DNA of 64,000 nt from the NCBI GenBank assembly GCA_030435675.1, contig CM059621.1, positions 9,238,001 through 9,302,000 of the forward strand, read 5' to 3'. The notes below the pieces were generated by a model. That model did no database searches and was not told where the DNA came from. It saw nothing but the letters and a program-made list of their open reading frames with translations. The translations under genes and the position numbers were made by a program. This stretch comes from Steinernema hermaphroditum (taxonomy: Eukaryota > Nematoda > Chromadorea > Rhabditida > Steinernematidae). This document shows positions 11,505 through 22,043 of the stretch, one piece after another; positions within the stretch are counted from its first letter, which is position 1, and the number at the start of each line of letters is the position of its first letter.

Positions 11505-11790
11505 TCAGCAGAGTCTACAACTTTTGACGCACATCCGCCAATACGGTGCGTAGAACTCGAGATGGCAGAAATGTTGCGCCCAGCACTCGCACCTGTAGTC
11601 GTAATCGAAGCATTTTTTGGCTTCGGTGGTCGCTCCGGCTGAAACGAATACTGTAGATTCCGTCGAGTTTACGGTGGAATCGTTTGATTCAGAGGGAGGT
11701 GGTTCGGCGGAACGAGATGTGGTCGTAGAAAGAATGGACAAAACGGTGCAGAAGAGGGCGAGTAGGAAGAAGAGTGGGAACTTCGTGGTG
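11505..11790 (-). CDS. ShKT-domain secreted peptide, 5' end unresolved
   Basis: Minus-strand frame ending at 11505. The last about 35 residues hold a six-cysteine ShKT pattern (first Cys in KKCFDYD, closing in SCRLC). Before it lies a Ser/Thr/Glu-rich linker. Upstream in frame is a strongly hydrophobic stretch (KFPLFFLLALFCTVLS) that reads as a signal peptide, but no ATG precedes it before an in-frame stop. The start must therefore lie in a further exon, or the gene is damaged. ShKT domains are common in nematode secreted proteins, as channel-binding peptides or as appendages of enzymes and cuticle proteins. The activity here is unknown. It faces another ShKT gene 700 bp away on the plus strand. 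Confidence 0.6.
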
Positions 11791-12511
11791 AAGGATGGGA
11801 ATTAGAGGTGAAGAGCGCCCTCTTAAGTGTGCGGGACGGCTTATTCTCTGCAAACCAGGGCTTATTTGGTTGACATCAGACAGCACTTGGTGGAAGGGTC
11901 TCGATTGCACAACCGGCCTTGTTTTCAGAATCGTTTCGATCTTGTTTGGAAAGCAAGGATGGACGTTCCAAATATGCACAGTAGAGGTAGAACCACATGG
12001 TCGTCGGAAGATAAAGCATTTTGAATGGCTTGATGGCAGGCGACTATTTTCACTCTTTAGAAGTAAACCTCGTCTTTCCGAGGATTTTGCACACTAGAGA
12101 GTAGTGCAAACAACAATTTTAAAAGACGATAAGAAGGTCGAAACGCTGAGAAAAGATCGTCTGGGTACAAACAAAAAGATTAAATGATAAGGAGTGGAAC
12201 GGATTTTGAGATGACTCCTGGAGGGAGCTGCAGAAGTGCCAAGTGTATTCTTGGATTCAAGATGGAAAGCTCCGGATCTGGAAGAAAAAGTGGCCGAGGG
12301 TATAGCGATGCACTTGTCTTCCGCTAAGTTTCCATGATAAAGGATCTCAGAGCTACCGTAGGCCCCCCAAACGTCGCTTTGTATACGGATTAGTTGATAA
12401 GCGATCCTTCGGGCGCCGTCTCCGAACAAACAGAGTTTTCCTTCGCTTATCTCCTCCCCCTCGCGGATTCTGGCCTCTTAAACCCCCTCCAGCTCCACAG
12501 TTCCCTCTAGA

Positions 12512-12770
12512 ATGCCGTCCTCCTTCCTTCTCCTCTGCTTTTTCTGCCTCCTCGAAGTCGCTTCGGGCCGAGTGGTCCGTTCTCCTCCAGGTGAGTCCCA
12601 CTTTGCGCCCTTCTGATCGCCTCCCTCCAGATTCCTCAATTTCCACCTGCTTCGACCGTTCCGGAGAGGACGTCTGCGTGTGGTACCGTACTTCGGGCTT
12701 TTGTGAAGAGAAGAGCGTCGAGAGGTGGATCCGAGAGGGATGCGAGCGTACCTGTGGATTCTGTGTGTAG
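12512..12770 (+). CDS. Small secreted ShKT-domain protein
   Basis: Exons 12512-12590 and 12631-12770 are joined in phase 1 over a 40-nt intron (CCAG|GTGAGT to CCTCCAG|ATT), giving 72 residues. Residues 1-18 are a clear signal peptide (hydrophobic core FLLLCFFCLLEVAS). The mature part is essentially one ShKT module with six cysteines, from STCFDRSGEDVC to CGFCV at the very C-terminus. AATAAA lies at about 12864. The single-domain architecture suggests a secreted peptide. Function is unknown, and nothing in the sequence shows toxicity. Confidence 0.85.
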
Positions 12771-13056
12771 CGACAGTGGTGATCTCTAACAAGGGAACCT
12801 CTAGTCTCGCGTCGATCTGAGAGTTGCATAATTGACCGTTACCTTGTAAGTTGTTGTATCCCAATAAACCCTCAAAGACCCTCCCTTGCTCCTCGCGCGG
12901 TCCCGACACGAAATCGCGGTCAGGCGCATCGCCTCCGAGGCGGCGCCGCGTCGCTTCTGACGTCTCTTCCTTCGCCCACAGTTGGCGAATCCTCGATCTG
13001 GCGTCGCCTCGATCCCTTCGAGGTGAAGTGACTCTCCCATCTGATCTTCTCTCCGC

Positions 13057-14913
13057 ATGGAATCTCGCTCCCGATGCCGTCGAAGTCGTCGAAACACCGC
13101 AGCGGTGACGGCGCTCGAGGAGTCAGAACTAGTCCCTGTGCCCCAAAACGCTGGATTTGAGGTGTATCAGGTCCAGGGCGCCGAAGTCGATGTCCAGAAT
13201 CCGGCGATCTACGCGGAACAGTGGATCGAGGAGTCCTACGAGGGGTCCTTCGTTCTGAGCCAGGATGAGATCCTCGAGGGGAGCTACGTCTTCTCGTCCG
13301 ATGACCCCGACGTCTTCCACGAGCTCGACAACGAATACGTCTACGTCGAGATGGCCTCTGTGCAGGCGGGCACGGAGTCCGACGACGAGATCATCGACGT
13401 GGTGAACGACAACGTGCAGTACTTCGCTGAAGACGACGGCCTCGAAGAATCCGAAGTCGTCGCAGCCAGGGAGTCCTCCAAGGTGCGTATGCAGTCTTGC
13501 CTCCGAAAACGGAGGAGGGAAGAGGAGGGAGGCGATGGTGGAGAAAGGAGCCAGAACGTGCGCTTCGCCGGCAAGTTCTTCTACCACAACTTCCCCTCCT
13601 CCCTAGAAGACACAATCGCGCGAATGTCGATGTACGACTCGAAGAAGTTCATCCGCCGTTACATCAAGTTCAAGAGCCGCTGGGATCGAAAGAGGTCCCT
13701 TCCGATGGAGAGGAAGGCCCGGCGTTCCAACGCCGCTGTCGGCCCCGAAGACCTCCCGACAGAGATGAAACTGGAGCCGAGAGAGGAGTCCGAAAAGTGC
13801 AATCCTTGGGTCAGTGCCCTCTTCGCCTACGCCCCACAGCCTCATTTCAGAAGCCGCAGTTCCGCTGCGAGGCGACGCTCTACGGACACCAGAAGGGAAT
13901 CACGCGCGTCCGCTTCTCCCCCGACGGCCTCTTCATCGCCTCCGCCTCCAACGACAGTACCGTCAAAGTGTGGAGTTTCCAGAACGAGGCGCTCGAGAAC
14001 ACGTACCTCGGTGAGTCCTCCCGAAAAGTACCATTTCTACTGGCGGTCCTTCAGGACACAGCCTCGGCGTGAACGACGTCGCCTGGTGTCCGCGCAGCCG
14101 GCTTCTGTTGAGTGCCTCCTCCGATCGGACGCTGATGCTGTGGGATCGTACGGAGAATCAGAGGCTGTGGACCTTCGAGGGCCACGAGGAGATGGTCTTG
14201 TGCTGCGCCATCGACCCCGTCGAAGGGCGCCGCGCCGCTTCCGGCTCCGCCGACGAGGCCGTCCGCGTGTGGGACCTGGAGCAGAGACGGCTCCTCTTCG
14301 TCCTCAACAGCCACCAGTCGATGGTCGTCTCCCTCTCCTTCTACAAGGATGGCGTCCGGCTGGTCAGTGCCGGCTTCGACGGTCACGCGTTCTTCTGGGA
14401 CACTCGCGAGGGAGAACTCGTCGACTCGCTCTTCGGCGACCCGGCGCTCACCAACCCGGAGCCGCTCACGTTCGTCCAGTTCACCCGGAGCGGCAATTTG
14501 CTCACATCGAACACGAAGTCGGAGCTGGTCCTCTGGGACCTCCTGAAGCGTTCCCCGATGAGATCCTATGCCGGATCCTTCAATGACAAAAACTTCATCA
14601 GCGCCAGCATCATGGTCAAACACGGATATGTACGAAGAGCGCTCTGAACAGGCCTAACCTCGCCCTTTCAGCCCTCGTTGGTCATCTCCGGATCGGAGGA
14701 CGACAAGGTCCGCATCTGGGACTTCCGCACGATGCAGCTTCTGCAAACGGTACCTGTGTCCGAGGACAGTAAGTGAGTCTCCCGCTGCAATCCTATCTCC
14801 TCTCTCTTCCAGGCAAAGCGCTCGCCCTCGACGTCCACCCGCGGCGCTTCCTCTTCGCCTCCGCTGGCGCCGGCGACCGGGACACCGCCGTCCGCGTCTG
14901 GATGTCCTCCTGA
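13057..14913 (+). CDS. WDR5-like WD40-repeat protein with long charged N-terminus
   Basis: ATG at 13057 opens a long exon to 13809. Introns of 41-45 nt then lie at 13810-13850, 14011-14054, 14630-14671 and 14769-14812, each restoring frame, and the stop is at 14911-14913. The first about 250 residues are an Arg-rich start, a strongly acidic stretch and a basic region. From 13851 a seven-bladed WD40 propeller follows with clear GH...WD units (YGHQKGITRVRFSPDG, SDRTLMLWD, SADEAVRVWD, EDDKVRIWD, and closing AVRVWMSS). Spacing and repeat wording resemble WDR5/SWD3 or spliceosomal WD proteins. Nematodes have WDR5 paralogues with N-terminal extensions, so a scaffold role in a chromatin-modifying complex is possible but not shown. 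Confidence 0.85.
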
Positions 14914-14939
14914 ATACATACTTGTGATCTCAAATAATA

Positions 14940-15920
14940 AACTGGAAAGAGTTGTGTGTTATCGAGGCCCTAGGGGAATCTCTGCATCATATAGTAGTGT
15001 ACCCCTTTACTGTACCAGAGTTTCTCACCTTATTTCCCACAAAATTAGGAAACAGGTATTCATCTTCAAGGATGAAGAGGGCGCGTTCTGCAAAAATAGT
15101 GCTTTCTCAGAGCTCCAAAAAGTTTCTACGATGAGGCACGCTGATGCGTACGCATTTCCCGACACGAAAACCCTTATTATTGGCATCGCGTTACGGGCTG
15201 TCTAATAGACTTATCGGGGTGGTGGCTGCGAACGACAAGCGTCGTCATTCGAGGCAGCACGAAGCAACAGAAACAGCACCAGCAGCGACATCAGGCAAAT
15301 CGCTGTGGGACCTCAGGCAGCAGTGTCGTCGTTCGAAGCAGCATAAGCAGCGAGCAGTGAAGCCAACTGTCTGCTGCTTATGTTGGATACATGGTAACTC
15401 ATCCCCCACCAGCTCATACCGCAAACATACCGTAGGTAACTTATGCCATGGACACCGACACCAAGCTGTATATTTCATAGGATTTTTGTTTTTTTTTTGT
15501 AAAAATTGACATCCACGTTCCGTTGAACGTGATTATATCTTCGGTCCATCAGGTGCTTAAGGAGTGCTCACTTGGGGTAGAAGCAGGGGTGGGCAAAGGG
15601 TTGGCTTATTCAAAAAAGGTTGGTTTACCCCCCGGGTGGGGGTCATGTCGGGCCGGGTGGGGGGGGGGTCAAAGTCATAGTGAAGTGAGCTGCTCTACAA
15701 GATGCTGCGATAAAAAATTGCGATCGTCATTACAGGTATGGGTCAAAACATTGAAGTGAAGTAGGAGGTTTAGCGTGTGGTCCCGCAACGATATCCCTCA
15801 ATGACAGGTAAATACGGTAGATTTACATAAAATGACTTGTTTACCCCATTTTTCTCGGCCAGGGGGTCTAATCGATAGAGCTCGTCTAGCACTATGCAGC
15901 AGTGCATCGAAATTACTATG
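14940..15920. other. Intergenic stretch with a dispersed repeat and a G-rich patch
   Basis: AATAAA for the WD40 gene is at about 14936. Bases 15229-15345 are a dispersed repeat with an inverted copy near 49.5 kb. A G-run patch at about 15630-15670 could form quadruplex structure. No gene is supported. Confidence 0.4.
15229..15345 (+). repeat. Dispersed repeat, copy 1
   Basis: About 115 bp rich in GCAGCA/ACAGAAACAGCACCAG. It reappears on the opposite strand at about 49423-49530 with only scattered differences. Both ends carry GTCGTCRTTCGARGCAGC-type wording, hinting at short terminal repeats of a small non-autonomous element. Confidence 0.6.
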
Positions 15921-16218
15921 TTTCATTTAACATTTAACATTTATTCCGAATCGTTAATTTACATTAAGCGGATCCCATTATGTTCAACCATTGGTGCATC
16001 GACGTTCTTCTCGCCTGGTTCTGCCACGCTTGCGTCCTCAGCGTTTTGTTGATCTCGTCTCGCCATCTTGTTCTGGGTCGTCCGAGCGGTCTCGAAACGA
16101 TTGGCCTCCACTCCGTTAAACGTTTCGACCATTTTTCTTCATCATCATTTGCGAGTTTCCATGCGTACTTCATTTTTCTTTTCTTTGCAGGTTCTCGAGG
16201 GGCTCTCACTCGTGTCAC
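15921..16218 (-). mobile_element. RTE-type LINE, 3' end fragment
   Basis: The minus-strand frame 15964-16218 matches the C-terminal tail of the RTE polyprotein encoded at 27.7 kb: a KWSKRLTEWRP phrase, then RPLGRPRTRWRDE, then a Trp/His-rich end. It is followed on the minus strand by a tail of about three AAATGTT 7-mers. The copy is cut off at about 16200, where the protein similarity stops. It lies next to the left boundary of the Harbinger element. Confidence 0.8.
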
Positions 16219-16431
16219 GGTGGCGAGCGGTCGGTCCCTCCGGTCGCTCTCTGAGTGTCTGGTTGGTCAGATGGCAAACCCCGTCGCAGTTGTGACTGTT
16301 CCGGCTTCCAGAGGGAATTGGGACACCCGGAAGCCGATTCCCAGATGCCCCATGAAGCGTTCTGCCACTCACCGGTCCGATATGAACGCCACGCCAGGAA
16401 TGAAGCCGTCTGCCAGACATACCTCTGTTTA

Positions 16432-16650
16432 GGGCCCATTATAGTCTGCGCGACTGTGCGACTGTGCGACGCGTCGCGTAGCTGCGCGACAGTCGCTTAG
16501 CTACGCGACACAAACGGCCTTTAAACGTCGCGCAGTTATAGTCTGCGCGACACAAACGGTTTTTGCGTCGCGTAGCTAAGCGACAGTCGCGTAGCTACGC
16601 GACGCAAAACCCGTATTTGCAACTATAATACGCTATGCGACAGTAGCTGT
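16432..16650 (+). repeat. Left terminal/subterminal region of Harbinger element
   Basis: About 220 bp composed almost entirely of overlapping palindromic words of the type GTCGCGTAGCTACGCGAC with spacers. The matching right region is 19255-19514. Such dense CpG palindromes are unusual for a Harbinger end and could serve as an array of transposase or accessory-protein binding sites. Confidence 0.8.
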
Positions 16651-16713
16651 GCGACAGTGTGAAATCGAGAGGCATTTGGAGAGAAGCCTGAACACATGTG
16701 TAACAAACATTTA

Positions 16714-18032
16714 TTAGGCATAATCACGGTGAGACAACTGACCACTTGGACTGTAAAAGTACTGAGCAAACTTCTGTCTGATTTGTCTTCCCTGCTGAGA
16801 GGCCTGTCGAGATCCTAGTTCCGGCAGAGATTCAAAAGCTCCGGCATTAACATGTCCATCCAGTAATTCGAGAACGTCCTCGCCTCGCTCCATTTCTTTG
16901 GTCCGCAGGAAGTTGTGAAGAACAGCGATGGCTGCAACCACATCACGCGCATTATCGGCGTTCATCTGCAACGGGCATTGCAGGATGCGAAACCTGCTCG
17001 CCATAATTCCGAAGCAGTTTTCACTGACACGGCGCGCCCTAAACGAAGCGCAGGTACTCCAATTCAAGACACATTTGAGGCTTACCGGGAAAGTCGGTAG
17101 TTAAATTCAGATTTAACTTTATCACGAACGGCTTCATGTCGACCATAAGGGCGAAGAACGTATCTTGTCAGGGCAAACCCTTGGTCAGCGACTACAACAT
17201 ATGGAAGAAGCTCGTTGTCCACCTCTCTGTCAGCTGGCAGCATTCTTCTGATAAGATCGGGTATCGGACTATCATTGTAGATCGACGAATCAGATCGACG
17301 TCCAGGAGCTCCTACATCGAAGAACAAAAACCTGTAGTGCGCATCTACCCAGGCGAGGCCGACGAGCGAGTGGAAATCCTTGTGATTGAAGAACAAGGAA
17401 CCTCCTCCGTCTGGTGCCTAGAACTCCTACATATCATCAAACATACGAGAAGAAAGTACCTTCGTTCTAATATGTTTTCCATCCAAGGCGGCAATGCAAT
17501 TCGGAAAATTCCAGCTCCTCTCAAATTCTTTTGCAGATGCCACAAGATCATCTGTTGTAGGCAGAGGCAGCTGCAGAGAGCTGTCGAGAACTGCGTGCGC
17601 CACTTCTAATATAATCTTGTAAACAGTGGTATATCCAATGCCGAAGCTCGTTTCCATGGCCTTGAAAGACGGGCCGTGCCCGATGAATCTGGAACCACAA
17701 AAGTAGCCACAAATAAACTGTCGCAAAAGGTACCGGAGGAAGACGGCAAGTCGATGCTTCGATGAAATTGGGTACCTGTGATTTCGTGGCTTCTCCAGAT
17801 TGGCACGGAGCGTTTCGTGTAGACTGTCAAAGTCCGCACGACTGAAGCGAAGAAACTGCCGCAGGTCATCGGATCCTTCGTCGTTATAATATTCCTCGAA
17901 CAACTTGAAGCGTGATGGCTGATGCTCCAAGTGCGAGGATCGGACGTATGCCCTCATCCTTCGGCCTCTCCTGAGAAGAAGAAGTGCTCTCGCGACTCGC
18001 AGCACTGTGATCAGCTTTCGTCGATGTCTCAT
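16714..18032 (-). CDS. Harbinger DDE transposase (DDE_4 type)
   Basis: Three exons right to left: ATG at 18032 to about 17463, about 17414 to about 17093, and about 17044 to the stop at 16714. Introns are about 48 nt each, and both junctions restore frame. The catalytic triad is visible: first Asp in IAALDGKHI, second Asp in VVVADQGF, and Glu in SENCFGIMASRF, the family's usual wording. The N-terminal part holds the helical region seen upstream of the catalytic core (RFLRYLLRQFICGY, FGIGYTTVYKII). Known role: nuclease that excises and inserts the element at TWA sites, usually needing the companion protein for nuclear import and DNA recognition. Confidence 0.92.
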
Positions 18033-18180
18033 ACTGAAAGAGAAGAATTACTACGTCAACCCAGCGAAGAACACAGGCATTTGCATCGATAATACGAAAC
18101 TGCAAAGAGTACACCTTTACGAAACTGCAAAAAGTACACCTTTATGTCTGAAACGACCAAAACCATCTGAACAATTCTAC

Positions 18181-19044
18181 TCAAAGAAGATCAAGAGATT
18201 TCTTCTCGAAATTGTAACAAACTTCCTGGATCTGGCGTTTCATGTCCAGCGCCAACGTCGGGTTTCGGTCCTCAACTGTCTTGAGGCAGCAAGCGACTTC
18301 ATCGGCAAAGTGTTCGTACTTGTTTTTCTTATTCTCCTCAGCGAGAGTTCGCAGTACGGACGCCAATTCCTCATCCGCGCGGCTGGAGCGTTGTTCGCGT
18401 CTACGCTTCCTAATTGGTGTGTGGATCTCGTTGTTGAACGCATCGTCGAGGTCGTCTTCCACGGCGGAAGAGAGAGAGAGTGCTCGCAGTTGAAAGTGGT
18501 CTTTGTGAATCGCTTTCAACGGGCGATTTCTGTGCGGAGGACGAGTAGAGATCCTGGCTGCCCATTCCAAGGACTCTACGGGATCTACAAATCAGAAGGT
18601 GATAGATATATACTCGACAAAAACATACATGTCCAGATCGCTTTCATTCTCAAGGAGGAACTCAAGTTCATCGGCGAAGATGAATTTATCCTCCCTTTTC
18701 TTGCTCTTCGCGCCATCTCCAGTGTTTCCCATCGCCTTCTTGGCACTCTTCAATCTTCTCATGTAGGAATCCTTCAGATTCTTAAAAATATTTTGTATGT
18801 CTTCGCCTGAAAGAGCAAATTAAGAGATAACTGGTCAGAAAACACAAACCTTTCAGCGACAGACTGTGCAGCTCATTAACTTGGTTCGAAATTTCGAGGT
18901 AGGCAGCAGACTTTTCGGCGTCGAGTTTGTACCCCTCGATTTCACCTTCCACAGGATGTCCTTATGCTTCACAAGGTCGATGATGTGTGCCTTGACATCA
19001 TCAGTCACCTTCACAGCACCAGCTGCTTCGTTGTTCTGCTGCAT
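18181..19044 (-). CDS. Harbinger accessory DNA-binding protein, MADF-BESS type
   Basis: Probable start ATG at 19044-19042, with later exons over about 18808-18620 and 18590-18181, about 230 residues in total. The N-terminus carries a MADF pattern (IIDLVKHKDILWK, then FKNLKDSYMRRLK, then ELEFLLENE). The C-terminus has a BESS-like motif (HFADEVACCLKTV with following helix). In Harbinger elements the second gene is a Myb/SANT or MADF-like protein that binds the ends and brings in the transposase. It lies between the transposase and the right terminal region and is transcribed in the same direction as the transposase, from the right end. Confidence 0.82.
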
Positions 19045-19254
19045 CGTGTGCCTGAAATGCGAAAAATCGCAAGTTAAAATTGAAAACCATCGCGAAAACG
19101 ACACGAATGCACGGAAAACTCAGTCCACAAACGTGGAAAACGCGATATATGTTCGACAAAGCACTACGGATGAGCGACGAAATTCATCAAAACGGCAAAA
19201 AACACCCAGCTGAGCACAAATGAAGGCTCAGAAGTGAAGATCTCGCCGGTAGAC

Positions 19255-19514
19255 CGGCCGCGCAGAGCTACGCGACTGTGCGACACATGTTGTGTCGCTC
19301 GGACGGCTGAGCGACGCAAAAAACGTGTCGCGCAGTCGCGCAGCTACGCGACAGTCGCGCAGACTATAATAGGTTTCTACGTGTCGCACAGTCGCGTAGC
19401 TACGCGACGCGTCGCGCAGACTATAATAGGTTTTCGCGTGTCGCGCAGCTGCGCGACTGCGCGACACAACTTTACAATGCTACGCGACACTGTCGCGCAG
19501 ACTATAATAGGCCC
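19255..19514 (-). repeat. Right terminal/subterminal region of Harbinger element
   Basis: Inverted counterpart of 16432-16650. It contains three internal copies of CGCAGACTATAATAG spaced about 55-70 bp, each preceded by a CGCGACTGTGCG-type palindrome. The outermost copy ends at GGCCC|TTA. Confidence 0.8.
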
Positions 19515-19539
19515 TTAAGAAGTTTTCCTCTCTTTGTAC

Positions 19540-19911
19540 CTAGACCGGCACGACTTCTGAGCCGACGCTTTCGGCCCAGTCAAATATGCGCTCCGCTAGC
19601 CTCTGCAACTTTGCTAGGCTGCTCCCTTTTCTTATGAAGCTTACTGCACCTTGGTTGTCGCTCTGTAGCTCGTTCGAAAAAGCCTTTAGTGCGAAAAGGA
19701 CGGCTGCGACCTCCATGTAAGTACTAGATTCTCCGCGCTCGTCGGCCTCGAAGTTTATGGCTGTTCGCACCGTTGAACCGTCGGGATGCCACAACACTGC
19801 TCCTGCGCCCGTTCCCGAGGCGTCTGTTGCTAAGCGGCGCGACGTGCCTACTGTCTCCAAGGATCGACAGTTTCGCTGTCGGTACGTACGTGACAACTCG
19901 CCGCCAGCCAA
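19540..19911 (-). pseudogene. Retroelement RNase H-like fragment
   Basis: Minus-strand frame with an RNase H layout: ATDASGTGAGAVLW (first Asp), a helix with EVAAVLFALKAF, and SDNQGAVSFI (second acidic site). It ends soon after WAESVGSEVVPV. The wording is closest to DIRS/PAT or Gypsy-type RNase H domains. No reverse transcriptase is adjacent, and the frame closes just before the Harbinger right boundary, so this is a scrap that the Harbinger may have landed beside. Confidence 0.6.
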
Positions 19912-19949
19912 GTCGCCGCCGCCAAGTCGCCGCCGCGAACTCGCCGCCA

Positions 19950-20880
19950 GCGGAAATATACTAGAATTGCGCCGGCTACCACTTAGAGCACATCCAAATT
20001 CCTGCGCTTGATTCTAGTTTAATCTACGCGCACTTTCAAAGCAGATTTGCAGAGAGTTAGTGATTATCCACAGCAGTCAACTTTCTATATGATCGCTTGC
20101 TCTATGATCAACTGATACGTTCGGGATCGCTTCAAATCAACAGGGTTCAGCCTAAGCCGGAGCCTAAGCGAAGCCGGGGTTTGCCGAAGCCAGCATGACA
20201 ACAGGGCTCGCTTAAAATCAATAGGCATAATCCTAAGCCTGAGCCTAAATTAAGCCTGGATGTTAGGCCACTCGCGAAATGAATATGGGGCTCGCTTCGC
20301 CCGTCCGCACCCTAAATATCGTCAGATCTTGGTCAATATTGGATAAGGACTCGGATGAGTTGTTCTCTTTCCGGTTGGCGGTTGGCGCGTTTTAGCTGGA
20401 AAGGCTTCTAAGAAAGATGTTGTAGTATATCTCGCCTCGCCTTTCTCCTTATCCTGGAGCGCCACGCGGGTCTTCTTACGAGATAACTGAAAATAGTATA
20501 CAGGCAACGAACCTGTATGATAGCCGAAGAGAGCTGAGTGGACGTACAACCTCTTTATACGCACACACAGTACACAAGTGACACAAAACAAATAAAATGA
20601 CATTCATGCTTTTCGTAGACTGTCTGTGTCGCGCATCGTAGAACATTCCAGAAACACCATCGCGTCTGCGACAGCTTCCATCGCAGCGAGAGTGGCGTGC
20701 AAACTCCTTCCCTTTAGTGATGCTACCGGTCCGAAAACAAAGCCTACGGATGCGAGCGAACCTCCCAGCTGCATTCTGTCCTGCTTGGACGGTGATCTGC
20801 TTTGTAGCATATCGGATACCGGCACAGCAGCTTGTGAATGCGCTTCTATGAAATATGCACGGTATATTTTGCCAAGTCAA
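19950..20880. other. Repeat-like stretch with no supportable gene
   Basis: Contains an imperfect AAGCCTAAGCCKGAGCCTAA-type internal repeat at about 20150-20255. Minus-strand frames at 20322-20825 show no recognisable domain. It may be the untranslated or terminal part of a neighbouring retroelement. Confidence 0.35.
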
Positions 20881-21102
20881 TGTTAAAACCGAGCCATGTC
20901 AGTCGGTGAACTGGGTGCCACGCGGGACTTGGTGTACGCGAGAGAAATAGGGTTAGGTTTACAACACAAATCAACTCGCAACAACAAGGTAGCAACAAGA
21001 CAAAGACAAAGATAACAGCGCGGCAGCGCGGCGCTTGCCGCTATACGGTGAATTCCAGGTAGATCGCTTCGGGACCCAGTCCCGGATCTGATCAACAATT
21101 GT

Positions 21103-21930
21103 CTAATCGACAGTGGGTGTCGATAGTCCCCCCTCCTTCGCATTGTTGCTCCAGGGACCCTTAGGGCAGAGAGCAGAGTGGTGTTCAAACGAACGACAAT
21201 GATAACACCCGCGCCCTTTTTGTCTGTTCTCTGCGACTCGATCACAGCGTGGATCCGTGTGAGGCATGAGACATATGCGGCAGAGTCCGCGTTTGCGGCA
21301 CCTTTCTTTTCTTCCTTCCAGGGTGTTGATGATTGTACAGTTCGACGAGAAGTGGTTCTCTTTGCAGAAGACACACTCTCTAGCCCTTCCGTTCATGATG
21401 ACCTTTCCTACGGCAGAGTTCATCCTTTTCTTGGTCGCATGTTCACTCGCAGTTGTCTTTCCAGTTGGATCATGAGCTCTTTTCCGGTCCGCCCGTTTGT
21501 CGTTGTCTGTGGAGACTCGCTCCTTCAGCTCAAGGCTAGTAGTAGCCTTTGTCTCGACTTGACTCAATTTTTCTCGCCAGTTGTGTAGTTGGAGTAGGAG
21601 TGCCCGGCGATTTGAGAGATCGAGAGGTGGCGCTGTCCTGATGTGGATAGATTGGAAACGCTCGATGAGAGTGGAGCGTTCCTCCTCTCCTGCACTCAGA
21701 ATGAGTGTGTTGAAGAGATCGCAGTGCGATTCGATCAGTGTACTGTAGTTGTCTAATCTTTCTTTCAAGATCGCCGCTTCCTTGTAGATTTTGGTCATCG
21801 AAGCAATGCTCATTCGCGGCGACACTTCGTCCGCGGTCTTGGCTACAGTCTGACACTGGAGAGAGATGTTGTTTAACACTTGCATGTACTCAACGAGGTT
21901 GTCTAGAATCAAGGTGATCCCTTTGCTTAG
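21103..21930 (-). CDS. BEL/Pao Gag-like protein with zinc knuckles
   Basis: Frame open to 21987; a likely start is the second Met (MLSKGITLILDNL). The N-terminal two thirds is helical and charged. The C-terminus holds Cys/His clusters characteristic of BEL Gag (CVFCKENHFSSNC, CRICLMPHTDPRC, CYHCRSFEHHSALC). It stops at TVD, where a Gag-Pol junction would be expected. It sits only about 60 nt beyond the integrase end rather than upstream of protease, which is the wrong position for an intact element. Confidence 0.75.
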   Translation of the reverse strand, partial: LSKGITLILDNLVEYMQVLNNISLQCQTVAKTADEVSPRMSIASMTKIYKEAAILKERLDNYSTLIESHCDLFNTLILSAGEEERSTLIERFQSIHIRTAPPLDLSNRRALLLQLHNWREKLSQVETKATTSLELKERVSTDNDKRADRKRAHDPTGKTTASEHATKKRMNSAVGKVIMNGRARECVFCKENHFSSNCTIINTLEGRKERCRKRGLCRICLMPHTDPRCDRVAENRQKGRGCYHCRSFEHHSALCPKGPWSNNAKEGGLSTPTVD

Positions 21931-22043
21931 CATTGTTGTCTGCAATAATCGTCGCGTCGTGAATAAGTAAAAACACAAGGGTAACACGTGTTAAGAAAGA
22001 ATAGAAACTTCAAAAAAAAATTTGATTGGATGTAGAAGTGGGA

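Larger units (their letters stand above)
16432..19514. mobile_element. PIF/Harbinger DNA transposon, apparently complete
   Basis: A 3,083-bp unit bounded by GGGCCCATTATAGTCTGCG at the left and its near-perfect inverted copy (...CTATAATAGGCCC) at the right. TTA flanks both ends (16429-16431 and 19515-19517), the 3-bp duplication expected of PIF/Harbinger. It encodes the two proteins of the superfamily: a DDE transposase and a second DNA-binding (MADF/Myb-like) protein, both on the minus strand. Neither shows an internal stop once short introns are removed, so the copy may be autonomous and young. Confidence 0.92.

Noticed and set aside
12478..13108. Minus-strand frames over the ShKT and WD40 starts, Arg-rich
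   Set aside because: Antisense to coherent spliced genes; Arg-rich composition follows from the complement of Ser/Pro codons.
13497..14623. Alternative plus- and minus-strand frames over the WD40 gene
   Set aside because: Only the chosen exon chain yields WD40 repeats; the others are shadows of GC-rich codons.
20322..20880. Minus-strand frames of about 75-135 codons
   Set aside because: No domain or continuity with the BEL or RNase H pieces; cannot be supported as genes.
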